Shown one piece after another: positions 32,147-41,400 of a stretch of 64,000 nt of DNA (positions are counted from its first letter, which is position 1; each line of letters opens with the position of its first letter). The notes below the pieces were generated by a model. That model was not told where the DNA came from. It ran no database searches and saw only the letters and a program-made list of their open reading frames with translations. The DNA is from Torymus aiolomorphi (lineage: Eukaryota; Arthropoda; Insecta; Hymenoptera; Torymidae), in NCBI GenBank assembly GCA_036365515.1, contig CM070874.1, forward strand, positions 216,536,942-216,600,941. The letters are read 5' to 3'. The translations under genes and the position numbers were made by a program.

Positions 32147-33053
32147 ATGGAGCAAGAAATGAAAGTAGTGGTGGATGAGTTGCACAAGCCCGCTCGTCGC
32201 AACTATCTACGTTGAAAATATGATATTCGTGGCATGGATGAGACGTGGCAAGCTGATCTAGTGGAAATGCAGCCATATGCGCGAGAAAACAAAGGTTACA
32301 GGTACATGCTTACCGTCATCGACATATTTTCCAAATACTCATGGGCAATTTCTGTAAAAAAGAAAACACGTGAGGATGTAGCAGCAGCTATGAAGTCTGT
32401 GTTGTGTGAAAGTGGTCGAGTGCCGAAGAATCTCCATACCGACAGAGGAAAGGAATTCTACAACAAGAAATTCGAAGTCCTCATGACGAAGTACAAGATA
32501 AATCTCTACTCGACGTACAGCAATCTCAAAGCCTCGATATGTGAACGCTTCAATCGAACGTTGAAGAATGAGATGTGGAAAAAATTCAGTCTACGTGGAA
32601 ACTACAAGTGGTTGGATATCTTACCTGATTTGTTGACAGCTTACAATGAGAGAAAACACAGAACAACTGGAATGAAGCCTAAAGATGTGACAAAGAACAG
32701 TAGTGTGAAACAGAAAATTGTCCAGCGTAAAAAGAAGCTAAATTCCAAGTAGGGGACAAGGTACGTGTGAGCAGAGTCAAACAAGTTTTCGAAAAAGGAT
32801 ATACACCAAACTGGTCAACGGAGATATTCAGCATAACAAAAGTAGCCGCTACAAACCCTATTACTTATCATTTGAAGGATTATCGCGAACAGCCTATAAG
32901 TGGAGGTTTCTACGAAGAGGAATTATAAAAGGTTAAGTATACTGATGTGTATCTCGTGGAAAAAATTCTGAAAAAACGTGGTAATGAAGTTTACGTTAAA
33001 TGGCTGGAATTTGATAGTTCCCACAACAGTTGGATTGATAACTCAAACTTGTA
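32147..33053 (+). pseudogene. Polinton integrase with C-terminal chromodomain
   Basis: ATG 32147 (MEQEMKVVVDELHKPARR), then TGA at 32213-32215 and an open frame 32234-32752. The rve core keeps D (ADLVEMQPYARENKGY), D (NLHTDRGKEFYN) and E (SICERFNRTLKNEMWKKF), the D,D-35-E triad. The frame changes near 32,745 into an SH3-like end (VGDKVRVSRVKQVFEKGY). An in-frame TAA near 32,927 precedes a chromodomain-like end (VYLVEKILKKRGNEVYVKWL) that stops at 33053. In the family this enzyme inserts the element with a 6-bp duplication and the chromodomain may guide targeting. Core residues are intact but three lesions break the gene. Confidence 0.85.
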
Positions 33054-33074
33054 AAAAAAATTTTTTTTTGGGAA

Positions 33075-33103
33075 GTGATGAGAGCCCCAACCATCGCTCC
33101 CAC
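33075..33103 (-). terminator. Conserved 3' stem-loop, copy 1 (polymerase gene)
   Basis: On the minus strand the polymerase gene's TAG is followed directly by GTGGGAGCGATGGTTGGGGCTCTCATCAC. Eight base pairs form around a GATGGTTGGG loop, two of them G-U wobbles in the polymerase mRNA sense. An A-rich tract follows. A 3'-end role is inference from position and from three other copies. Confidence 0.55.
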
Positions 33104-36100
33104 CTATGAGGTACAACCATAAGCAGCTACCTCTCCATGAACTTCCTTTTTTATTATTTTTTTTTTCTTTATTTTTTTTACAATATTAAATTCAAAACCA
33201 CTATTTTTACATGTCATAAAGAGCTTGAGTTTGTTGGCGGCCTCCGCCATATTGTTGAACATATCTTCGTCATTCTCCAGTGCTGAACATATTCGACTGG
33301 GCAGGAAGATCTGGAACTCGTCTTCCAAGTTGGCAACGTACTTGGGTCCATATTTGGTCTTGACACGCCTCAATGCAATGACCATGAAGCTGTGATCGTG
33401 CTCCACGTCGGACAGCTTCTTCGTGGGTAGAAAGCCTCCACGATGAATTTCATTAATTGCTGATAGATCCATCTAGAAAGAGGAAAAAATATGATTATTA
33501 TGAGGGAGAAAGAGAGAGTATGTAAAGTACTTACCTCAGGTTGTTCCTTAGTCCTGGATCCTAGGCTCTTCTTCAGAAGTTCGGAGATAGCTGTGGCGGA
33601 GTACTTCTTCTGGAGCTCCTTCGAGCGACTGATGACTCCGGCTGGCTGCAGCGCCTTAAGTACCCTCCCCTCCACCACTTTTTGGGCCGCCGTGGCCACT
33701 GCTGTGGGAGTGGGGGAGCTCGCTGATTGGCTGGAGCTCGCTGACTGGTCGGAGCACGTCGAGACCTGCCCGCACACGCACGCCCCACCATTGCGCAGCG
33801 TCATCTCGCACTGACGGATGGAGAAGTGCCCCCACGGGAAACTATCCGTCTCGCCAAGTGCCAGATGGCGCTTGTCGTCGTGGGGACTGAGCGCGATCTT
33901 CTGCTCCATCTCCGTGCGGATGACGTGCAGGCGGGAGCGTATGTTGCGCTGCTCCTTTGCCAGCACCTGCTGCTCACGTAGCCAGCGCACGTAGTCCTCG
34001 AAGCTGATGTTGGCCTTGACCACCGAGGACTTAACGCCCTTGGCCTTCTTGAGGGGCTTCTGGCCTTCGATACGGACACTGTACATCTTGCTACGAAGGC
34101 TCACGAACTCCAGCATGACGTTTCCATTGCACTCGTCCTTCATGAGTCCGACTACCTTCTTATTCGCGCGAGGTATACCAAATTGGTTGTCCTCGGCGAA
34201 GTCCGAAGTGTCGAACTCGTGAAGGTCGCGCTTCATGGCTTCGTACATGTCGAAGCCGCGGACCTCGTAGATGAGGCTGTCCGTATCGGTATACATCAGC
34301 TTCGGCGACTCACCCACAGTGCGCTGCATATACTCGTAATGGAAGTGGTATACGAGGGTCTTGGAAAGATCCAAGACTGCGAGGCTCACGTATACCGGCT
34401 TCCTGATGGTGACCTCCGTACGACTGAGCTGGATGGCCACAAGGTCCTCCCTGAAGACGGCTATGCTGTGGAAGTTTGGCTTTGCTATGAGGGCCTCAGC
34501 CCCATAGCGCCCCTCCCACTTGCGCACCAGCTTGACGTCCACCCGCTTGCGTTCGTTCTCCATGGTCTTGCCATACACCGCGTTGTTGAACAGCTTGAAG
34601 AGGAGTTTCTCGAAGTTATTCTTTGCGTTCTTCCTCTTCTCGCTGTTCAGGTCGATGTATGGCTTCAACCATGGCTTCTGATCGAAGCGTAGCGCGCAGT
34701 GGATCTTAGTCAAGCGCAAGCCGTGCTTCAGGGCCTGCTTAAGAGCGCTATAGTGGATGATATAGCGCTCTTTGTCGTACAGAGTCGTGAGCAACTTACC
34801 CTGTTTCTTACCAGGTGGCGTCATATGCTCTGGGCAGAGGGGCAGGTCTCTGTGAGCGTCGTGAAGGTGATCCGGGTACTCCAGGTCCACCTCGAGAATG
34901 TAGCCCTCGTGGTGGTTGTCGGGCACATCCCAGAAGTTGGGCTGCTCTACGTCCTCGACCCAACGGAAGCCTCCGTAGGGCAGGGGTTGTGTCATGGCCC
35001 ACCCGTAGAGGTTGTTGACATCATAGTAGAGGAGATACTTCGACTTCTCTTCAGGGTTGTAGAAGTCGCCCATGTAGTGGTTGTTGGCCTTGGCGTAGCA
35101 GTTGAAGCACTGACTTACACCACCCCGGATGCCTCGCTCCACGAACAGAAGCATGTCGATGTCCGTGAGCAGCTCCAGCTCGACCTTGGTGTACTTGAGC
35201 ATGGCGTCCCAACTGAGCCCAGGGGTGGTGTAGTAGTGCGCCGGGTCGAGACCGTATGCCTCCAGACAGTTGTCTTGGAAGTTCTCAAAGACGTCGGCGA
35301 GTAGCAGCACGTCCGTCTTGAGATAGAGATCGGAGTACTCACCGAGACTCTGGATGTCGAAGAACTGCCATACCATCTGAGCGTGCTGGTAGTCTTCGTC
35401 GCTGATCTCGCTGTTGTAGAGACTGCTGTGGAAATCCTCCTTGGCTGGCAGTTCTCCCTCCTCCAATTTCTCAAGAGAGGAGACGTAGTCGTAGGGAAAT
35501 ACTCCCTTCCTCTTCAGCAGCTCTATCTGCTCAGCCGTGTAGCTCTTCCGGAATTCTGGTTCGGCGATGTTCAGGCGGTCCAGGTAGGACGCCAACTTCT
35601 CGAAGGAGGAGACCATGAAGCGGAGCGAGTCGATGAATCGAAGTTGAATCTCAGTGTCCTCGACGTATTTGGTGAAGGAGATGTATTTTTCCTTCGTCTG
35701 AGGGATGAGGCTCACTCGACCACAGAATCGCATTGCGATCTCCATGATGAAGAGGTGGGAGTCGTATCCACCCAAGTTGTAGAAAACCACTGGCACAATC
35801 CTCGAGTCCTGGTACTGCAGGTTGCAGCTGTTGTGTGCTGGGCCTCTGTATCTGAAAATAAACAAATATATTAGAAAAAGGAATAAATTGTAAGATGGAG
35901 GAAAAAAATGTAAATACTTACTTTCACGTGAGATGGCAGTGATCCCTGACCTTCTTGTCCTGGCTGGTGAATGGCTTTCTGCACATATAGCAGTGCGTAG
36001 CCTTCTTGAAGTCGTCCTTCTCTCGCTGTGTGAGGTCGTCCATAGGATGAGGGTTTTTAAGGGCATCGTTTAGCTCTTCGGCGAGCTCTCGTAGCTTGTC

Positions 36101-37593
36101 AACAAACCATTTTGCTGGATTCTGCCCATCCTCTTCATCCTTCCTGTAGCTGGTGTACCCGCAGCGAGTCTCATCGAAGCTACACTTGACGTAGAAGCCC
36201 ACACTGAAGGCCTCATGCCGCTGGTAGGCTCGCTCATTGTCCGCCACAGGCTTGAGTACGCACTCAAAGTCGGCGTATACAATGAAGGGTACGCGTTCAT
36301 TGTTTTTGAAATTCTTGAACTTAAGTATCTTTTCCTTCTTCGTGGGCAGCTTCACCTTGCACTTATTGAATTGTACACAGTCTACTTCGTGAGATTTTTT
36401 TCGCTCAATTTTTCATCGCTCCAAAAATAGTGGAGGCAGCGATCGCAAATAAATTTTTTCTGGCGAAATTTCGATAATTGACTGTTCGCCAATCGAGACA
36501 GATCCTTTATCCAGACGTAGTGGAACTTAGGCACTACTTCATCCTCTTCTTCTTCATCATCCTCATCCACATAGTGGTCTTGCACGAGGAGAAGGTTGAC
36601 GTGTTGCTCCTTCTTGTCTTTTGTCACGTGGCATGGTGACACCTCGAATTTGGTATCCCTCTTCTTCAGGATGTACAGGTTGATGGACAAGTCATTTTGT
36701 CGCTCGAATTTGGCGATCTGTCTCGGTGACACTGGGAACTCAATACCCTTGAAGTTTAACACACCTTCAAATGCCTTGTACTTGCACACTCTGACAGCAT
36801 TTTTGCTAGCTGGATGTAGCGCCGAGGGTACAGCCCACTGAAAGCACTTATCGTCCTCGTTTTGCACGTTGATGCAGGCCTCCTTTCGTTTCAGTACATC
36901 AGGCAGTGGGATGTAAGAGTTTCCCCTCATGGGGTTGAACTTGTTGACATTCACAGCCAAGTTCATGATCGAGCGCAGTGTCCAGCCGGAGTCTCGTTCC
37001 TGGAATTCCTCCATTTCGCGGAGGACGGGCTGCTTGATGTTGGCTGCAAACCACTCGCTCAGTTCGGTGGTGGTGTAGATTGGAGCGTTTTCTGTGTTGA
37101 AGTAGAAAATTTCCACTGTTTCGTCGTTGCCCATGACCTTGGTATACTCTGCAGCGAGCACTACGTTGACCTTGAGTGCATTGTGTTCCTCGAGAGCGGT
37201 CTGTATTTTCGCAATAAAGATGGCTCGAGCGTCTTCGAGGAATGCTGTTGCGTCCAGATGTTGGTGGTTGCTGATGACTCCGGTCTTTATGCGGCTATCA
37301 AAGGCCGAGTTGACGTCATCCCAGCTGACTCTTGCCAAGCCTGCACCACGTATCGCAGAGAAGGTGAGCATGCTCTGTCGTATGCTGTACAGTACAGCGA
37401 TGGTCGACTCGCATTTTCGCTTCTCGTGCACGTTCGTGCCTAGGGTGTGGAGAAGTCTCTCGTACGTCTCGATGTGGTCAACGATTATAACGTTGGCCCA
37501 TCTTTCAGCCATGTCGCTGCTCACATTACCACCTCTCATCAGCTCCAATGCTTGCTGCATGAGCATGATGGATTCACGATTATCCAATACCAT
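33104..37593 (-). pseudogene. Polinton family-B DNA polymerase, spliced, lightly broken
   Basis: N-terminal part from ATG 37593 (MVLDNRESIMLMQQ) to about 36,410 where the frame shifts in an A-run. The 3'-5' exonuclease follows (VYADFECVL; NLGGYDSHLF; FIDSLRF), with a Cys/His knuckle spanning an 80-bp intron (35852-35931). Then the polymerase domain (exon to 33536): motif A DVNNLYGWAM, motif B NFEKLLFKLFNNAVYGKTMEN in part, motif C YTDTDSL. A second intron (33476-33535, GTAAGT..TTTCTAG, phase 0) joins the last exon, a basic 122-codon tail (MDLSAINEIHRGGFL ... VAAYGCTS). Lesions: frameshift near 36,410 and TGA at 35934-35936 in the knuckle. The catalytic core ORF of nearly 900 codons is open. 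Protein-primed replication of the element is the family role. Confidence 0.85.
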
Positions 37594-37686
37594 CCTAAGG
37601 AAAAACAAAATGTATTAGTAATTGAGCTATAGCAAAAAAAATACGTTGTAGAATACTCACTTGGCACTTTCTCGTGATAGTAGACA

Positions 37687-37990
37687 TGTAGGAGAGCTAC
37701 TTTGGGGTATCCTGGAAAAAACTCACAGGAGAGCTACTTTGGGGTATCCTGGAAAAAACTCACAGGAGAGCTCGGATCCTAGAAGTCGCGGTCGTCCTCG
37801 ACCGGGTTTCTACTCTCGTAGTAGATGGAGAAAACTCACAGCGATGATCTGTCACCTCGTAGGAGAGCTACTTGAGGGTATCCTGGAGAAAACTCACAGG
37901 AGAGCACGGATCCTAGAAGTCGCGGTCGTCCTGGACTTGGTTGTAGTAGATGGAGGTATCCTGGAGTATATCCTCTCAGGAGAGCTCGTA
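37687..37990 (-). repeat. Tandem repeats with splice-site-like motifs at polymerase 5' end
   Basis: A unit of GAGAGCTACTT.GGGTATCCTGG then AAAACTCAC recurs at about 37,690, 37,727 and 37,862, each time leading to CGGATCCTAGAAGTCGCGGT in two of the copies. On the polymerase-sense strand each carries GTGAGTTTT and TTTCTCCAG, donor- and acceptor-like, only about 15 bases apart. A bona fide donor (CCAA|GTGAGT, about 37,660) lies next to it and pairs with TTCCTTAG at 37,594, suggesting a 5' untranslated exon. Confidence 0.55.
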
Positions 37991-38095
37991 TCCTGGACAC
38001 AGCGATATAATACTTTCAATGCACCTGGACGTCTTGTACTAGTTCTTGTTGCTTGCGCACACTGAACTGGAATGAGCTCCTCGGCTGGCGTCTCG

Positions 38096-38420
38096 CCTTT
38101 TATAGGGATCGTGGCGCATGTGCAGAACCAATCAGAGAGCGCCGTGGTGTTTTTCCAAGAATTTGCGCGGCGGTTTGAAATTGCGTCAGCCAATCAGAGA
38201 GCTCTGTGCAGGTCTCAACCTGTTAAAAGCGTTTTTCCAAGAATTCTATGCAGATCTCAACCTGTTAATAGCGTTTTTCCAAGAATTCTATAGAGGTCAG
38301 CCAATCAGTGAGCTCCATGGGGGCGGGGCTTGGTATGGAGCGCGGTGGTGGGGGTAGAGCGCTCTGTACAGAGCGCTCGCTGCAGAGCGGTGGGGGAAGG
38401 TCCGTGAGGGTATATAAGCG
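38096..38420. promoter_or_regulatory. Divergent promoter between polymerase and DVQGF gene
   Basis: Minus-strand CTATAAAAGG (38096-38105) faces the polymerase gene and plus-strand GGGTATATAAGC (38408-38419) faces the ATG at 38449. Between them are three CCAATCAGAGAGC-type CCAAT boxes (about 38,129, 38,190, 38,298). A ~56-bp direct repeat (CTCAACCTGTTAA.AGCGTTTTTCCAAGAATTCTA) lies at about 38,213-38,290. This is a compact bidirectional promoter. Confidence 0.6.
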
Positions 38421-38448
38421 GCGCATCGAGTTGAGGAGCTCATTCGTC

Positions 38449-39083
38449 ATGGAGTACGTGGTGGACGTGCAGGGCTTCAAAGCCGCTGACAACGAGTTCG
38501 TCTTCAAGGAGGTGGCCATAGCTGCTCTAGAGGACGATGCTACACCGTCAATGTACAGCTTCAAATCTCCGCACCGTTGGGACGATCTACCGAGTGAGTG
38601 CAAGAGCACGAATCGCTGGCTGGAGTTGAACTATCATGGCATACCCTGGAGCTCTGGAGAATCCCGTACACGAAGCTGGTGGAGAGTGTACAGTACGGTT
38701 TGATAGACGCGAAGAAGGTGTACGTCAAGGGGATTGAGAAGAAGAGGTGGTTGCAGGATATATTGTTAAATATGTAAGTATACTTACCTCATATATAATC
38801 TTTGTTTACTTTATCAAACATAATCTTGTAGGAACATATGCAATGTTGAGGATATGGGCTGTCCTTTGCTGCAGACACTAAACCGAGAGGTGCCATATAT
38901 ACAGTGTACACATCATACCTTGGGAACGTATTCGCATTGAAAAAGTGGATACTTGACAGCAGCAGCCATCCAGAGTCATTGATTGACAGCTTCTACGTGA
39001 GCGCCGACAACAACGCCGTGGATGAAGTGGATTTAAGTCAATGTAAACCTCTACACGTAATGTTAAGTGGAATGTATAATTAA
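38449..39083 (+). pseudogene. Terminal DVQGF-type Polinton gene, right paralogue
   Basis: Starts MEYVVDVQGFKAADNEFVFK, paralogous to the minus-strand gene at 26306-26794. The first frame runs to 38703; homology moves to another frame near 38,665 (KLVESVQYGLIDAKKVYVKG), then an intron (GTAAGT at about 38,773 to TTGTAG at 38,830) and a second exon (NICNVEDMGCPLLQTL). One more frame change near 38,937 leads to a clean C-terminus (ALKKWILDSSSHPESLI) ending at TAA 39081-39083. Unlike the left copy, this one appears spliced. Function unknown. Two homologous genes at opposite ends of one element suggest a duplication linked to the terminal repeats. Confidence 0.65.
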
Positions 39084-39129
39084 ATGTAATGATAATGGAG
39101 AGGTAATTGTATATGGTTGTACCTCACAG

Positions 39130-39155
39130 GTGGGAGCGATGGTTGGGGCTCCCAC
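39130..39155 (+). terminator. Conserved 3' stem-loop, copy 2
   Basis: GTGGGAGC and GCTCCCAC form a perfect 8-bp stem around GATGGTTGGG, 47 bp after the stop of the DVQGF-type gene. An A-rich tract follows. The 50 bp upstream (GGAGAGGTAATTGTATATGG, TTGTACCTCACAG) match the end of the polymerase gene. Confidence 0.6.
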
Positions 39156-39508
39156 TATTTAAAAAAAATAAAAAATTGTTACTCTATGAATTTTGAATTC
39201 CCGCCCATATCTCTGTCGGATAGATGGAAAATTGAACGGCGAAACGGACAAAATTTTAGGAGTTGTAATATGACTTTATTGGTCGATAATGGATTAATAA
39301 ATTCATATCTACGTTAATTTTTAAACTTTCGCACACGTTTGCACTCTCTGATGGTCTGCTATGAAGAGAGAGGGGAGTTTCTTGGAAATTCGTCTGCTTA
39401 AAAAAATATACACTTCTGATAGCGAAAACCCATATAATGTAATGCAAGTTTGGGTATATAAGGAGCAGAGGACCAAAAAAATTATCATTCGTCACTCAGT
39501 CAAGCAAG
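39156..39508. promoter_or_regulatory. Spacer with promoter of small acidic ORF
   Basis: Mostly AT-rich sequence without a gene. GGGTATATAAGG at 39453-39464 lies 45 bp before the ATG at 39509, the same box and spacing used by other Polinton genes. Confidence 0.55.
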
Positions 39509-39757
39509 ATGCCACCTCTAGAAGTGATTCCCTTCCAGACCTCGTTCGCAGCCGCCGAGGAGGAGATGGAGGTTGAGGAGGAGAGCGAGGGGTAAATGCT
39601 CTCAGATGGTTACTGGAGCGAGCAGTTCATCCTCGCTCTCTTCCTCAATCCCCATCTCGAGGATGACGGTATGGTTGCGATCCTGGTCGAAGAGCCTGGA
39701 GGATGCTATGAGTACACTTTACACCCGCAGACCATCGACTTGACTGAGGACGACTAA
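39509..39757 (+). pseudogene. Small acidic Polinton ORF with in-frame stop
   Basis: From ATG 39509: MPPLEVIPFQTSFAAAEEEM, then a Glu-rich stretch, TAA at 39593-39595 and, in the same frame, MLSDGYWSEQFILALFLNPH to EYTLHPQTIDLTEDD and TAA at 39755-39757. Total 82 codons. It is flanked by the standard TATA box upstream and the conserved stem-loop 46 bp downstream, so it was a genuine transcription unit. I do not recognise the protein. The strongly negative charge could mean a DNA mimic or interaction motif; that is speculation. Confidence 0.5.
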
Positions 39758-39802
39758 AAAGGGAAAAAATGGGGGAGTAATGGTTTAATGGAGTGCTCCA
39801 CA

Positions 39803-39830
39803 GGTGGGAGCGGCGGTTGGGGCCCCCACC
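39803..39830 (+). terminator. Conserved 3' stem-loop, copy 3
   Basis: GGTGGGAGCGGCGGTTGGGG followed by CCCCCACC: a 9-bp stem with one mismatch. The loop differs from the other copies (GATGG to GGCGG) while the stem changes on the 3' side only. An A-rich tract follows (AAAAAAATGAAAAAAATG). Confidence 0.55.
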
Positions 39831-39974
39831 GCTAAAAAAATGAAAAAAATGAAAAAATGAAAAAAATGAAAAAATTAAAAAATAATAATTAATTAATAAT
39901 TAATTAATAATAATTATTTAAGAAAATACCACCCATCCTCACGTGAGTGTAGGTGGTTGTCAAGTGTTGGAGCA

Positions 39975-40083
39975 TAGCCTGATTTATAGCCGGCACCGCG
40001 CCGACTCCGCAGTAGGCAGCGCGACGGCTGCTGCTCGCCACTTAGATGAGCACACGGAACTACACTCCCAGCGCGAGGACTGC
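39975..40083 (+). repeat. Direct repeat, first copy
   Basis: TATAGCCGGCACCGCGCCGAC...GGCAGCGCGACGGCTGC...GGAACTACACTC is repeated in the same orientation at about 40,722-40,805, next to the right terminal repeat. GGAACTCTCAGC and GGAACTCT units at 40,860-40,895 are further partial copies. Confidence 0.65.
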
Positions 40084-40084
40084 G

Positions 40085-40195
40085 AAATTTTTTTGGGAAG
40101 TAATGAGAGCCCCAACCATCGCTCTTACCTGTGAGGTACAACCATAAGCAGCTGCCTCTCCATGAACTTCCTTTTTTCTTTTTTTTTTACAAATG
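40085..40195 (-). terminator. Duplicated polymerase 3' end with stem-loop copy 4
   Basis: On the minus strand, GTTCATGGAGAGGCAGCTGC through ATGGTTGTACCTCACAGGTA matches the last codons of the polymerase gene (33104-33160) followed by GAGCGATGGTTGGGGCTCTC (40100-40127). The copy lies just after the stop of the minus-strand proline-rich ORF, so it may serve as that gene's 3' end. Confidence 0.55.
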
Positions 40196-40232
40196 TATTT
40201 TCTTTGGTCGGGTCTGCTTCCTAACACAAGGA

Positions 40233-40672
40233 TCATCTCAGTGGGGGTGGAGGTGGTGGCTCCTCGTCATCGTCGGAGAGGAACAGATCCTGCTGCAGCA
40301 CCGACATTGGCAACCGCGCCATCGACGGCAGATGTTGGTACGGCGCAGCTGCTGCCTGCGCCATCTGGCGGGCTCGTCGAGTCAGCGGGGCCTTCCGCAC
40401 CTTCCCCATCTTAGCAGGTGGCGGCGGCGTCTGCGCGACCTTCCGCACCGTAGCAGGTGGTGGAGGGGACACCGGTGTTACTGGCTGCGGTGCTGGAGGC
40501 GGCGGCTGCGGGATATCCGCCAGTGCAGCGGCGGCGGTGCGGCTGTGCCGCAATCAGCGCTAACAGAGCTGGCGACAGCATGCTTCCTGGAGGCTCTCGA
40601 GCAAAATGTTGTAGAGGCAAATCCATTACCTTCCTTCGAGGATCTCGAAAGTAAAATGTAGCCTTACTCATA
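40233..40672 (-). pseudogene. Proline/alanine-rich Polinton ORF
   Basis: From ATG 40672: MSKATFYFRDPRRKVMDLPL, LQHFAREPPGSMLSPALLAL, then the coding character moves to another frame near 40,550 and continues with repeated PPPPA runs, a basic middle (KMGKVRKAPLTRRARQMAQ) and an acidic end (LFLSDDDEEPPPPPP) to the stop at 40233. Low-complexity composition with basic and acidic patches suggests a DNA-binding or scaffolding role, but no domain is recognised. One frameshift in a GC-rich stretch. Confidence 0.5.
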
Positions 40673-40871
40673 ATAAATTCTGAGTTGAGCTCACTGCCGA
40701 GGGACCGGGCCCACTTTGACTTATAGCCGGCACCGCGCCGACTCAGCAGTAGGCAGCGCGACGGCTGCCGCTCGCCGCCTAGTGGAGCGCGCGGAACTAC
40801 ACTCTCAGCGTGGGGAAGTCCCGGCACCGCGGGGAAGTCCCGGCTGCGCGACGTCTGCCGCTCGCCACCTG

Positions 40872-41329
40872 GTGGAGCGCGCGGAACTCTCAGCGGCGCG
40901 AAATTCAAATTGCAGTATGGAAATTCGGATATAGTATACATAGCATATATAGTATATATAGCATATATATATATATATATAGCATATATAGTATATATAG
41001 CATATAGAGTATATAGTATAGTATAGTATAGTATATATAGTATATATAGTATATATAGCATTTGGGTTATCAACTGTCGGTAGACTGCCGGTAAGGTAGA
41101 GTTGGGTGATAATGCTCTGTTGATAAGGTAGAGCGTTCTGCCGGTAGAGTTGGGTTATGGGCCTCCCTGCAATTACCATCCACCGGCAAGGTAGCGCTCT
41201 ACCTTACCGACCTAGTTGGGTTAATGACCTTCCTACAATTACCATCCACCGACAAGGTAGCGCTCTACCTTACCAACCGAGCGCCAGCTCAGAGGGTAAG
41301 TGAGCCCGGAGTTATATAGCTCACCTACT
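40872..41329 (-). repeat. Polinton right terminal inverted repeat
   Basis: About 458 bp, inverse of the left end but longer. The stretch AATTACCATCCACCGGCAAGG plus GTAGCGCTCTACC is duplicated here (about 41,172-41,210 and 41,240-41,275), which accounts for much of the length difference. Confidence 0.85.
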
Positions 41330-41400
41330 AGAGAGATTTCACAACTTTTTAAGAGTAAAAGTACATTATAAATAATGTTTGTTAAGTATATAAAACAGAG

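Larger units (their letters stand above)
25695..41329. mobile_element. Polinton/Maverick, complete 15.6-kb element
   Basis: Terminal inverted repeats start AGTAGGTGAGCTATATAACT at the left and end with the inverse on the right. Flanking hexamers AGAGAT (25689-25694) and AGAGAG (41330-41335) fit the 6-bp target duplication of Polintons with one mismatch. Inside lie all hallmark genes: family-B DNA polymerase, retroviral-like integrase, packaging ATPase, adenovirus-type cysteine protease, and major and minor capsid proteins. Gene orders converge on and diverge from shared intergenic regions. Many ORFs carry stops or frameshifts, so this copy is defective. Confidence 0.93.

Noticed and set aside
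34699..35304. Long ORFs on the plus strand opposite the polymerase gene
   Set aside because: Antisense shadows of the GC-rich polymerase exon; the minus frame holds all polymerase motifs.
25695..41329. Integrated virus or bracovirus segment instead of a Polinton
   Set aside because: TIRs starting AG, a 6-bp target duplication, rve integrase with chromodomain, protein-primed type polymerase and 15.6 kb size together define a Polinton.
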